Assembly (NCBI RefSeq): GCF_900250115.1
Contig: NZ_LT984805.1
Location: 248,001-312,000, forward strand
Length of the DNA stretch: 64,000 nt
Direction of reading: 5' to 3'
Origin: Cupriavidus taiwanensis
GTDB taxonomy: Bacteria; Pseudomonadota; Gammaproteobacteria; Burkholderiales; Burkholderiaceae
Of this stretch, positions 9,131 through 17,773 are shown piece after piece. Positions within the stretch are counted from its first letter, which is position 1. Each line of letters begins with the position of its first letter. The notes under the pieces are model-generated. The model was not told the origin of the DNA. It made no database searches and saw only the letters and a program-made list of their open reading frames with translations. The translations under genes were made by a program, and so were the position numbers.

Positions 9131-9384
9131 AGAAGAGGCCGATGCCGCTATACGACTATGTCTGCTGCCAATGCGGTCTACGCTACGAAACGCTTGTACG
9201 CGCTAGCCAAAAGCCCGTGTGCCCGCAATGTGGCAGCGTGAGACTGACTAGGCAAGTCTCTGCGCCGTCCCCTCCCCTGAGTAGCAAGTCGCTCATCGCA
9301 GCCGCACGTCGGCAGGCGGCAAAGGAAGGACATTTCAGCAATTACACAGCGGAGGAACAACGGGAACTCCTTCGCCGGAGCTGA
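9127..9384 (+). CDS. FmdB-family zinc-ribbon protein
   Basis: 85 residues. MPLYDYVCCQCGLRYE followed by PVCPQCGSVRLTRQ is the CxxC...CxxC zinc ribbon of the FmdB family. The family is named after a proposed regulator of the formamidase fmdA in Methylophilus. The start at 9127 overlaps the ankyrin gene stop; the family usually begins at MPLYDY (9142), also possible. No amidase gene is present in the window, so the substrate link cannot be tested here. Confidence 0.85.
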   Translation: MKKRPMPLYDYVCCQCGLRYETLVRASQKPVCPQCGSVRLTRQVSAPSPPLSSKSLIAAARRQAAKEGHFSNYTAEEQRELLRRS

Positions 9385-9520
9385 AAGAAAGAGGGGGACG
9401 ACCGACACGTACGCCAGAGAGAGGCCGCTCACTTTCGCGAAGCCTTGCAACGATCCTCACGCCACCGCGCTCTTGGGCCGTCTTCTCCTCATATACGGAT
9501 TTGAATGGCGATTGACCTAG

Positions 9521-10847
9521 CAGGCTGCTGAAGTACTCATCGCGCTAGCGATGAGTTTTTCCCCGCAAGGCGGGGAGCGCTGTTTTTCACAATCCGGAAG
9601 CCGGACGTCACTGCCTCGGCTTTTTCCGCGTTTTGGCGCCCATTCCGGCCTCATTAGCGCGATTACTGCAACTGCGGACGGATTTGTCCCAGCGAGCGCA
9701 TGCGCACGAGGTGGTAGGCGGCCATGCTCAGCACAAACATCTGATCGACTTTCTTCAGACCGCGCACCATCACCTGACGCATGCGCCCCACGGTCTTGAC
9801 CCACCCGAAGCCCTGTTCGATCAGCTTGCGCTTCTGTTGCGAGACGGCATAACCGGCGCTGGAAGCAATGGCATCAGGAACGGCCGAGCGACGACCCGAT
9901 GTGTTCTGCGCCACGTGGGGCGTCACCTTCATTTCCAGGCAGGCCTCAATGAACTCGTGCGCGTCATAGCCCTTGTCCGCGCCCACGGTGACTTCCACAT
10001 TCAGGTCTTCAATCACCTGCCTGGCATCGTTAAGCATGACCTTTGCGGCCTCCCGCTCGGCGTGTCCGTCCGCCTTGGTCACCATGGCGCTAACCACCAG
10101 GCCATGGCGGTTGTCGCTCAGGGTATGACCCATGTAGCGCAGCTCACTGGATGTCTTGCCCTTGCGGTAGAGCTTGGCATCGGGATCGGTCTTGGATTCG
10201 TGTGTCTCGTTGCTGCGCTTGCGACCTTTGAAGCTGCCGCCGGCGTCATCGTCTTGGTCGTCGCCATCCTTGCGCACGAAGCTCTTGTGGCCTGCCCACG
10301 CCTGTATCAGCGTGCCGTCCACGCTGAAGTGCTCACCCGACAGCCAGTTCTTCTTCTGCGCGATGGCCAGCACCTCGTTGAAAAACTGGATCACCGCATC
10401 ATGCTTGATCAGTCGCTCGCGGTTCTTGGTGAAGACCGTGGGCACCCAAACTGAGTCGTCCATCGACAGCCCGATGAACCAGCGAAACAGCAGGTTGTAT
10501 TGCGTCTGCTCCATGAGCTGGCGCTCAGAGCGAATGCTGTAGAGCACCTGCAGCAGCATGGCCCGCAGCAACTTCTCCGGCGCGATACTGGGGCGGCCAC
10601 CCTTGATATCGGCCTCGTACATCTGCGCGAACAGCCGGTCCATCTTCACCAGCGCCTGGTTGGCCATAGTCCGGATCGAGCGCAGCGGATGGGACTGCGG
10701 CACGAAATCCTCCAGCCTCCGCATAGTGAACAAGCTTCCCGTGAAGGTATCTGCGCCGCGCATGAATGTGGGATTGGATGGGATCCTCAAAGCAACGCTT
10801 CAGCCAGTCGTCGCGCTGACGTCCGCTGGAGGTATTTCAGCGGCCTG
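9521..10847 (-). mobile_element. IS-A copy 1 (IS5 family)
   Basis: 1327 bp with unlike but related termini: CAGGCTGCTGAAGTACTCAT at one end and CAGGCCGCTGAAATACCTCC at the other. It has a perfect 4-bp target duplication CTAG (9517-9520 and 10848-10851). A hairpin (CCCCGCAAGGCGGGG) follows the transposase gene near the first end. The second CTAG abuts IS-B copy 2 directly. Confidence 0.9.
9663..10790 (-). CDS. IS5-family transposase (IS-A copy 1)
   Basis: 375 residues. The N-terminal DUF772 segment (GRPSIAPEKLLRAMLLQVLY) is followed by the DDE core: D in SVDGTLIQAWAGHKSF, D in VGADKGYDAHEF and E in LIEQGFGWVKTVGRMRQ. An acidic linker (DGDDQDDDAGG) lies in the middle. The copy differs from those at 17916 and 47331 by a few residues (FTGSLF versus FTESLF). 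It appears intact. Confidence 0.92.
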   Translation of the reverse strand: MRIPSNPTFMRGADTFTGSLFTMRRLEDFVPQSHPLRSIRTMANQALVKMDRLFAQMYEADIKGGRPSIAPEKLLRAMLLQVLYSIRSERQLMEQTQYNLLFRWFIGLSMDDSVWVPTVFTKNRERLIKHDAVIQFFNEVLAIAQKKNWLSGEHFSVDGTLIQAWAGHKSFVRKDGDDQDDDAGGSFKGRKRSNETHESKTDPDAKLYRKGKTSSELRYMGHTLSDNRHGLVVSAMVTKADGHAEREAAKVMLNDARQVIEDLNVEVTVGADKGYDAHEFIEACLEMKVTPHVAQNTSGRRSAVPDAIASSAGYAVSQQKRKLIEQGFGWVKTVGRMRQVMVRGLKKVDQMFVLSMAAYHLVRMRSLGQIRPQLQ

Positions 10848-10851
10848 CTAG

Positions 10852-12042
10852 GGATACTCTGCACAAACGCGAATCGAGTGTGCTTGGCCGTTTAACAGGA
10901 AGCTGAATGCGCCACGACGCCAACCTATCAGCTCGGAGCGAAGCTATCTCGCACGCGCGAAGCAGCATTCGCGGGCTGCGCGCGAGGCATCGGCGTGAGC
11001 CAGAAACGCGCTCATGCCCCGGCAGCCAGCAGTTTGCCGCGCGCCATCCACAAGTTGGACAGTGCGAACAAGGTCATGAGTTGCGCGGTGTTCTTCCTCA
11101 GCCCTCGATAGCGGACCTTGGTGTAGCCGAACTGCCGCTTGATGACCCGGAACGGATGCTCGACCTTGGCCCGGATGCCCGCCTTGATTCGCTCGACCTG
11201 ATCGACGAGCGCGCCAAGTGGTTTGCTTTGGTCCAGGACGCGACGTTTGCCTGGCTTCATCGCTACGTGCCAGTTCACGCCCGCCCGCGCGTCCGGACGC
11301 TTCTCCACGCCCTGATAGCCCGCATCGCCGAACGCGTCGGTTTCCTCTCCATGCAGCAGGCTGTTGCCCTCAACCACGTCGTTGACCTTGCCCGCCGTGC
11401 CCCGCACCGTGTGCACCAGCCCGCTTTCGGCGTCCACGCCAATGTGCGCTTTCATGCCGAAATACCACTGGTTTCCTTTCTTGCTCTGGTGCATCTCTGG
11501 GTCGCGTTCGCCCGACCCATTCTTGGTCGAACTCGGTGCGCTGATCAGTGTCGCGTCCACCACCGTGCCCGCGCGCAGCATCAATCCCTTGTCGCGAAGG
11601 ATGTCGTTGACCAGCGCGAGGATCTGAGCGGCCAGCTTGTGCTTCTCCAGCAGGTGACGGAACCGCAGGATGGTGCTCTCGTCGGGCAGCCTCACCGTCC
11701 AGTTGTCCAGCCCGGCGAACTCCCGATACAGCGGCACGTCGTGCAGCGCTTCTTCCATCGCCGGGTCCGACAGGCCGAACCATTGCTGAAGGAAGTGGAT
11801 GCGCAGCATTGCCTCGACCGCGAACGGGGGACGGCCGCGCTTGCCTTCCGGGGCGTACGGAGCGATCAGCATCACCAGATCGGCCCATGGCACCACACGG
11901 TTCATCTCGTCCAGGAATTCGCGCTTGCGGGTGCGCTTGGTCGACAAGTTCAGTCCAAGGTCAGTTTGTTTCATGCGCCACATGCTCGCTGGCTCGACGA
12001 TTCATTGCAAGCACATCCGCCGGCTAATTGTGCAGAGCATCC
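10852..12042 (-). mobile_element. IS-B copy 2 (IS5 family)
   Basis: 1191 bp, the same ends as copy 1. The left flank is CTAG (shared with IS-A copy 1) and the right flank TTAG, so its target duplication is imperfect. Back-to-back placement with IS-A suggests sequential insertion at adjacent YTAR sites. Confidence 0.88.
11012..11983 (-). CDS. IS5-family transposase (IS-B copy 2)
   Basis: 323 residues, the same protein as at 4556-5527 and 25285-26256, with all DDE motifs present. One nucleotide that separates copy 1 (GCC) from copies 2 and 3 (TCC on the plus strand) is silent in this frame. Confidence 0.92.
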   Translation of the reverse strand: MWRMKQTDLGLNLSTKRTRKREFLDEMNRVVPWADLVMLIAPYAPEGKRGRPPFAVEAMLRIHFLQQWFGLSDPAMEEALHDVPLYREFAGLDNWTVRLPDESTILRFRHLLEKHKLAAQILALVNDILRDKGLMLRAGTVVDATLISAPSSTKNGSGERDPEMHQSKKGNQWYFGMKAHIGVDAESGLVHTVRGTAGKVNDVVEGNSLLHGEETDAFGDAGYQGVEKRPDARAGVNWHVAMKPGKRRVLDQSKPLGALVDQVERIKAGIRAKVEHPFRVIKRQFGYTKVRYRGLRKNTAQLMTLFALSNLWMARGKLLAAGA

Positions 12043-12195
12043 TTAGAGGTCATAATCAGCCGCCTGCGTTATTGATATATTTTTTGCTCTTCGCCGAATT
12101 GCGTGATCGCTTAGAAACAAAAAGGGCCAACCGCCCACCCCTGGCATCTTGGAGTTGCGACACAACAAGAAATCATGAAGGTGGACGTTGTCCCC

Positions 12196-13667
12196 ATCCC
12201 CTTATACGGAAGTAGGACCGTCTCCGCGGCGAGGCTTGGAGCTTGAAGTCCCGGGAATTTCGAGGTAAGGGGGTTGTTAACTTCGCCAGACTCGCGTTTA
12301 CTCTCGGATTTTCGCGCAGCAATGAGCAACGAGTCGGGGCATGGGTGGACGAGGAATTCGAGAGTCTGGATCTTGGTGATCCGCGGCGGGATCGGCGCGC
12401 CAAGGAGCTGCTCAAGCGGTTTGCGGCTCTGCCGACGGCGAGCATCCCCGGCGCATGCGATGACTGGTCGCAAACCATCGCGGCATATCGGTTTCTCGGC
12501 AATGAGCAGATCGATTGGCGGGACGTAATGCAGCCGCATTGGGAGCGCACTGCAGCGAGGGCCGCGCAGTTTCCGGTGGTGCTGTGCATCGCTGATACAA
12601 CCGAATTGAACTTTAATGGCCAGGAGATCGACGGGCTGGGTCCGTTGACCTATGAAGCCCAGCGGGGCATGTTTTTGCATCCGACCTACGCGGTGACGCC
12701 TGACCGCGAGCCGCTGGGGGTGATCGATGCCTGGATGTGGGCTCGGGAGCCCAAGGACGCCGATGGCAACCGGGCGGGATCAAGGAAAGCGTACGCTGGA
12801 TTGAAGGATATGAACGGGTTGCGGAGCAAGCCGCGCTATTGCCGCAGACACGGCTGGTGTATATGACAGACCGCGAGGGTGATATTGCCGAGTTGATGGC
12901 GCGCGCCCAGGAACTTGGCCAACCGGCCGACTGGTTGATCCGCAGCCAACACAACCGCAACCTGGCCGAGGGCGGCAAGTTGTGGGATAGCGTCGACGCC
13001 AGCCCGGTACTCGGGGAAATCACCTTTATCTTGCCAGGGCGAGCAGGCCAGAAGGCGCGCGAGGTCAAACAGGAACTACGCGCCCAGCGTATGAAGCTGC
13101 CGGGTCTGGTCGGAGCGGAGTTCACCTGTGTGGCGGCAAGGGAGATCGAAGCGCCCGCAGGCGTCAAGCCAGTGGTTTGGCGATTGGTGACGAACCGAGA
13201 AGCGCAGGACGCTGATGCGGTCAACAAACTTGTTGAATGGTATCGGGCAAGGTGGGAGATCGAGATGTTCTTCCATGTCCTGAAGACCGGCTGCAAGGTC
13301 GAGGCGCTACAGCTATCGCACATGGATCGTGTGGAGCGGGCCTTGGCGTTGTATATGGTGGTGGCATGGCGCATTGCCCGCCTGATGCGGTTGGGCAGAA
13401 CCTGTCCGGATCTGGATGCGTCGCTGTTCTTCGATGCCGACGAGATTCGGGGGGCATACGTGCTCTCCAAGAAAGCTCGCCCGAAGACACCGGTCACACT
13501 CAATCACATGATTCGGTTGGTTGCTTCCCTGGGCGGGTTCCTTGGGCGGAAGAACGATGGCGAGCCCGGCGCCAAGACGATCTGGATCGGCATGCAGCGA
13601 ACCATGGACGCCGCGCTCACTATTCAAACACTGAGGGAAGAGTCATGACTTCCGTATAAGGAAATGG
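12196..13667 (+). mobile_element. IS-C copy 2 (IS4 family), transposase broken
   Basis: 1472 bp, two bases shorter than copies 1 and 3, with the usual CCTTATACGGAAGT ends. No direct target repeat flanks it. It is in direct orientation with copy 3, and the two bracket the CDF exporter gene. Confidence 0.85.
12322..13648 (+). pseudogene. IS4-family transposase with two single-G deletions (IS-C copy 2)
   Basis: Same gene as at 15854-17182, but a run of five G becomes four near 12338 and a run of four G becomes three near 12774. The two frameshifts split the 442-residue protein. Both lie in homopolymers, so sequencing or assembly error is a real alternative to decay. Apart from these the copy matches closely. 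Confidence 0.85.
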
Positions 13668-13972
13668 GTCTTAACGGCGTCTTTTGTGAGGATTTACTTT
13701 GCTCGTTTGGCACATCGCTTGGATGGTGCACTTCCACGGGAATGGCCATTCAGTCCGAATTTATGGGCCAACTGCGTGAGTGCGATCATTCCCAAATGGC
13801 CTATCAGGAATACGATTTTCTTCTACCATGGCGTACCCAGCTCAGCAACGAGAACACGCGATGTCATATTTCTCTTTTCGATGACCGTTGAACACCCAAG
13901 CTGCCACCGGGTCCGATGACAACGAGACCAAGACACTCTAATTTCTTGGATATCCCAAAAACAGGGCGACAT
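13668..13972. other. Unassigned stretch between IS-C copy 2 and the CDF gene
   Basis: Short open frames only (for example 13686-13919), none recognisable. It is probably the downstream flank of the exporter gene. Confidence 0.4.
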
Positions 13973-14908
13973 CTATTCTGCCTTGAGGGTTTTCGTAAAG
14001 TAAACCGGGTCGACGTGAGTCATAACGTTGAGTACGCGATGGTGCTCCATCGTGCGCCGCCGGGCATCGACGGCAATCGCATGGCCCTGTGCCACTGTCA
14101 GCGTGGCCTCGACTTCAAGATGGACATCAACGAGCACCTGGTCGCCCATCTTGCGGGTGCGCAGGTCGTGCAAGCCGAGCACGCCGGGCGTGCCCAGCAT
14201 GGTGGCGCGAATGTCGGCGACGGTTACTTTGTCGGCGGCGCGGTCCATCAGGTCATTTAGAGCGTCCCAACTGAAGCGCAGTCCCATGCGCGCGACCATC
14301 AGCGCCACTACCATTGCCGCGATCGGGTCGAGGCTGTGATAGCCGAGCAGGTTGCCGGCGATGCCAAGCGCCACCACCAACGATGAAGCCGCATCCGAGT
14401 GCGCATGCCAGGCATTGGCTACCAGCATGCTCGAACGGACCCGCCGCGCCACGGCCAGCATGTAGCTGAACAGCAACTCCTTGGATGCCAGCGCGACCAC
14501 TGCCACCCAAAGTGCCATTGGCTGAACCGGCTGTGGCCCGGCGGGATGCTGCAGCTTGCCCAGTGCTGCCCACAGCATGCCCGCCGCCGCCGTCAGCAGC
14601 AGCACACCCAGGACCAGCGACGCTGCTGTCTCGAACCGCAGGTGTCCATACTGGTGATCGGCATCCGGATCCTTGCTGCTTTGCGCTCCGGCGGCCAGTA
14701 CGACAAAGTCTGAAAGTAGGTCGGACAGCGAATGTGCGGCGTCGGCAATCAGCGCCTGCGAGCCGGAGATGATGCCGGCCGCCCCCTGGGCGATGGTCAG
14801 GCCGATATTGACCGCCACGCTGACAAGCGTGCTGCGCCAACCGGCGCTGTAACGCGCCTGTGCGTCAGTCGGCCTTCTGGCGTCGTTTTCGGGTAGTTCG
14901 GGACGCAT
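13973..14908 (-). CDS. Cation diffusion facilitator family metal exporter
   Basis: 311 residues. Six membrane segments are expected, starting at about residue 25 (TLVSVAVNIGLTIAQGAAGI). Metal-site residues appear in helix 2 (IADAAHSLSDLLSDF) and helix 5 (NAWHAHSDAASSLVV, an HxxxD pair), and a cytoplasmic C-terminal domain (VDVHLEVEATLTVAQGHAIA) is present. CDF proteins exchange Zn, Co, Fe, Ni or Mn for protons at the inner membrane; the exact metal cannot be read from sequence. The gene is alone between two direct copies of IS-C and looks intact. Confidence 0.9.
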   Translation of the reverse strand: MRPELPENDARRPTDAQARYSAGWRSTLVSVAVNIGLTIAQGAAGIISGSQALIADAAHSLSDLLSDFVVLAAGAQSSKDPDADHQYGHLRFETAASLVLGVLLLTAAAGMLWAALGKLQHPAGPQPVQPMALWVAVVALASKELLFSYMLAVARRVRSSMLVANAWHAHSDAASSLVVALGIAGNLLGYHSLDPIAAMVVALMVARMGLRFSWDALNDLMDRAADKVTVADIRATMLGTPGVLGLHDLRTRKMGDQVLVDVHLEVEATLTVAQGHAIAVDARRRTMEHHRVLNVMTHVDPVYFTKTLKAE

Positions 14909-15292
14909 CTGGTGAATTTCGATTTGGTCCTGGAACTATAGCTCAAAGCGACAGGAAGTAGATCATCACGTATTTGTGGTGACGAAAAAAGTCCTGCATT
15001 GGCTGGGCTACACCTCTGCTTTTAAAAGATTGATCCTTGAAGCGATTTCCCAATTCTAGTCTTTTCCCTTTAAGGCTTCTTTGACCACGCGAAAACACCG
15101 AGCAGCACAAGCAAAGAAAATGCGAATCAGTACACCATCCACAAGCGCGAAGGATCTCCTGCCTGGTGCGGGAGGTGGGTCAAAAGCAAGCCGATCAGCC
15201 AGACAAGCCTCCACGCAGACAACAAACCTGTCGCCGTAAGCTGCGTCCGCGGTCGCGATAGATTGTCATACTTCCACTTGATTGGCTTGAAG
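14909..15292. other. Intergenic stretch upstream of the CDF gene
   Basis: It holds the promoter region of the minus-strand exporter gene and a small open frame (15127-15318) that I do not consider real. No terminator or operator stands out. Confidence 0.4.
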
Positions 15293-15595
15293 TCATCCCG
15301 GAATGTGATTGGCGACAACGTTAGTCAAGAACGCAGCGAACTGATCGCTGGTAGGGACTGTCAGAAAATTTCTGTTTAGGGCATAACATGTCGCCAAGTA
15401 GCACTCAATGAGTGCGCAACACCGCAGCGTATCTGTCGCATCCACTGCGTTGTCCGTTCTTGCCAAGGCTCTGACCTGATCAACAATGTTGAAGAAGAGA
15501 GTTAGCTCCTGCAGTTGGAAGCCGACTGTGCATAGAGCGTCATCCGGATACAGGCGAATCGTGAACCTGTAGGGACGATAATGAATCTCTTTCAA
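15293..15595 (-). CDS. Hypothetical protein (100 aa)
   Basis: A TTG-initiated frame encoding KEIHYRPYRFTIRLYPDD... with a protein-like alternation of hydrophobic and polar residues and several Cys. No family is recognised. It has no clear ribosome site and lies in IS-flanked DNA, so it could be a fragment of a larger gene. Confidence 0.35.
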   Translation of the reverse strand: MKEIHYRPYRFTIRLYPDDALCTVGFQLQELTLFFNIVDQVRALARTDNAVDATDTLRCCALIECYLATCYALNRNFLTVPTSDQFAAFLTNVVANHIPG

Positions 15596-15727
15596 GGTGT
15601 TCGGCGGGATTGAAATTGACCTGGGCCAAATCTAATTCAAATTATCGAGTCGGTCCATTTTTTCTGCACTAAAATGATACCAGACGTCAGCGCTTTGCAA
15701 CGCTGGAGGTTACCACCCACTCAAGGC

Positions 15728-17201
15728 ATCCCCTTATACGGAAGTAGGACCGTCTCCGCGGCGAGGCTTGGAGCTTGAAGTCCCGGGAATTTCGAGGTAA
15801 GGGGGTTGTTAACTTCGCCAGACTCGCGTTTACTCTCGGATTTTCGCGCAGCAATGAGCAACGAGTCGGGGGCATGGGTGGACGAGGAATTCGAGAGTCT
15901 GGATCTTGGTGATCCGCGGCGGGATCGGCGCGCCAAGGAGCTGCTCAAGCGGTTTGCGGCTCTGCCGACGGCGAGCATCCCCGGCGCATGCGATGACTGG
16001 TCGCAAACCATCGCGGCATATCGGTTTCTCGGCAATGAGCAGATCGATTGGCGGGACGTAATGCAGCCGCATTGGGAGCGCACTGCAGCGAGGGCCGCGC
16101 AGTTTCCGGTGGTGCTGTGCATCGCTGATACAACCGAATTGAACTTTAATGGCCAGGAGATCGACGGGCTGGGTCCGTTGACCTATGAAGCCCAGCGGGG
16201 CATGTTTTTGCATCCGACCTACGCGGTGACGCCTGACCGCGAGCCGCTGGGGGTGATCGATGCCTGGATGTGGGCTCGGGAGCCCAAGGACGCCGATGGC
16301 AACCGGGGCGGGATCAAGGAAAGCGTACGCTGGATTGAAGGATATGAACGGGTTGCGGAGCAAGCCGCGCTATTGCCGCAGACACGGCTGGTGTATATGA
16401 CAGACCGCGAGGGTGATATTGCCGAGTTGATGGCGCGCGCCCAGGAACTTGGCCAACCGGCCGACTGGTTGATCCGCAGCCAACACAACCGCAACCTGGC
16501 CGAGGGCGGCAAGTTGTGGGATAGCGTCGACGCCAGCCCGGTACTCGGGGAAATCACCTTTATCTTGCCAGGGCGAGCAGGCCAGAAGGCGCGCGAGGTC
16601 AAACAGGAACTACGCGCCCAGCGTATGAAGCTGCCGGGTCTGGTCGGAGCGGAGTTCACCTGTGTGGCGGCAAGGGAGATCGAAGCGCCCGCAGGCGTCA
16701 AGCCAGTGGTTTGGCGATTGGTGACGAACCGAGAAGCGCAGGACGCTGATGCGGTCAACGAACTTGTTGAATGGTATCGGGCAAGGTGGGAGATCGAGAT
16801 GTTCTTCCATGTCCTGAAGACCGGCTGCAAGGTCGAGGCGCTACAGCTATCGCACATGGATCGTGTGGAGCGGGCCTTGGCGTTGTATATGGTGGTGGCA
16901 TGGCGCATTGCCCGCCTGATGCGGTTGGGCAGAACCTGTCCGGATCTGGATGCGTCGCTGTTCTTCGATGCCGACGAGATTCGGGGGGCATACGTGCTCT
17001 CCAAGAAAGCTCGCCCGAAGACACCGGTCACACTCAATCACATGATTCGGTTGGTTGCTTCCCTGGGCGGGTTCCTTGGGCGGAAGAACGATGGCGAGCC
17101 CGGCGCCAAGACGATCTGGATCGGCATGCAGCGAACCATGGACGCCGCGCTCACTATTCAAACACTGAGGGAAGAGTCATGACTTCCGTATAAGGAAATG
17201 C
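15728..17201 (+). mobile_element. IS-C copy 3 (IS4 family)
   Basis: 1474 bp, the same ends as copies 1 and 2. No target duplication is visible. Its right end cuts into an IscA/HesB-like gene remnant. Confidence 0.88.
15854..17182 (+). CDS. IS4-family transposase (IS-C copy 3)
   Basis: 442 residues from the ATG, identical in motifs to the protein at 1917-3245 with one visible difference (AVNELVEW versus AVNKLVEW). All three DDE positions are intact, so this copy and copy 1 could supply transposase for the broken copy 2. Confidence 0.9.
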   Translation: MSNESGAWVDEEFESLDLGDPRRDRRAKELLKRFAALPTASIPGACDDWSQTIAAYRFLGNEQIDWRDVMQPHWERTAARAAQFPVVLCIADTTELNFNGQEIDGLGPLTYEAQRGMFLHPTYAVTPDREPLGVIDAWMWAREPKDADGNRGGIKESVRWIEGYERVAEQAALLPQTRLVYMTDREGDIAELMARAQELGQPADWLIRSQHNRNLAEGGKLWDSVDASPVLGEITFILPGRAGQKAREVKQELRAQRMKLPGLVGAEFTCVAAREIEAPAGVKPVVWRLVTNREAQDADAVNELVEWYRARWEIEMFFHVLKTGCKVEALQLSHMDRVERALALYMVVAWRIARLMRLGRTCPDLDASLFFDADEIRGAYVLSKKARPKTPVTLNHMIRLVASLGGFLGRKNDGEPGAKTIWIGMQRTMDAALTIQTLREES

Positions 17202-17202
17202 G

Positions 17203-17540
17203 TTCAACATCCCGGGCGTCAAGGGCTTGGCAGTGATGCTCGGCCGCACAGCAGTCTTTGCGAAAGTTAGACCAGTCCGAGTCGGCGAGTCGACGAAATC
17301 TAATGTCACGCCATCCAATAGAAGACGGCTTTCGGCCGGCAAGAAAAGGCGAACACCTTTGATATCCATCTCTTCGTCGCCTACGTGTGGCTCGGCCTCA
17401 GCGCTGAATTCTGCATCATGTTCAGAGCACGCGCCAACGCTAACGCACAGCCGAAAGCCAGCACCAAGTGGCACGCCGGAAAAACGCACCACACAACGCA
17501 TGAATTCAGCCGCGGTAGCCGTAACAGTTAGGTTAGGTTA
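17203..17540 (-). pseudogene. IscA/HesB-like iron-sulfur protein remnant
   Basis: Minus-strand residues TVTATAAEFMRCVVRFSG, then GAGFRLCVSVGACSEHDAEF, then EMDIKGVRLFLPAESRLLLD followed by GVTLDFVDS match the A-type iron-sulfur carrier fold (HesB/IscA). There is no clear start codon; a stop lies just upstream, next to a CCTAA triplet repeat (17531-17545). The C-terminus, where the CxC motif should be, is out of frame or removed by IS-C copy 3. A-type proteins occur in nif and isc operons, but no other such gene is here. Confidence 0.6.
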
Positions 17541-17636
17541 GGTAGCATGGTATTGATTCCCACAATATGATATTTGCCGACATTGCGCTGCCCAAAGTTG
17601 GCCGCAAGATCTTGCATACAAGCCAATACACCCTGC

Positions 17637-17769
17637 TTATGCTTTAGGCTCAAGCTGCATCTGTTTGACCTCGGACATGATGTTCTTTATGGCCTCAGCC
17701 TAGTGAAGGCCCTCAAATGCGAAATCCATGCCACCGCTTAAAATGGGTTCTTCGAAGAATTCCGTGGGC
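17637..17769 (-). pseudogene. C-terminal remnant of an unidentified protein with in-frame TAG
   Basis: On the minus strand the frame reads PTEFFEEPILSGGMDFAFEG, then LH, a TAG, and then AEAIKNIMSEVKQMQLEPKA and a TAA stop. The text is protein-like on both sides of the TAG. IS-A copy 2 truncates the upstream part. It precedes the IscA-like remnant on the same strand, so the two may once have been one operon. The family is not recognised. Confidence 0.4.
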
Positions 17770-17773
17770 CTAA

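Larger units (their letters stand above)
12196..17201. other. Composite-transposon-like arrangement around the CDF gene
   Basis: Two IS-C copies in direct orientation flank a 2.06 kb segment with the metal exporter. Such pairs can move as a unit. The outer flanks do not share a 9-bp direct repeat, so recent transposition as a unit is not supported; recombination between IS copies is equally possible. Confidence 0.45.

Noticed and set aside
17531..17545. TTAGG repeat as a telomere-like or functional element
   Set aside because: Only three units; it is more likely local slippage at the start of a dead gene.
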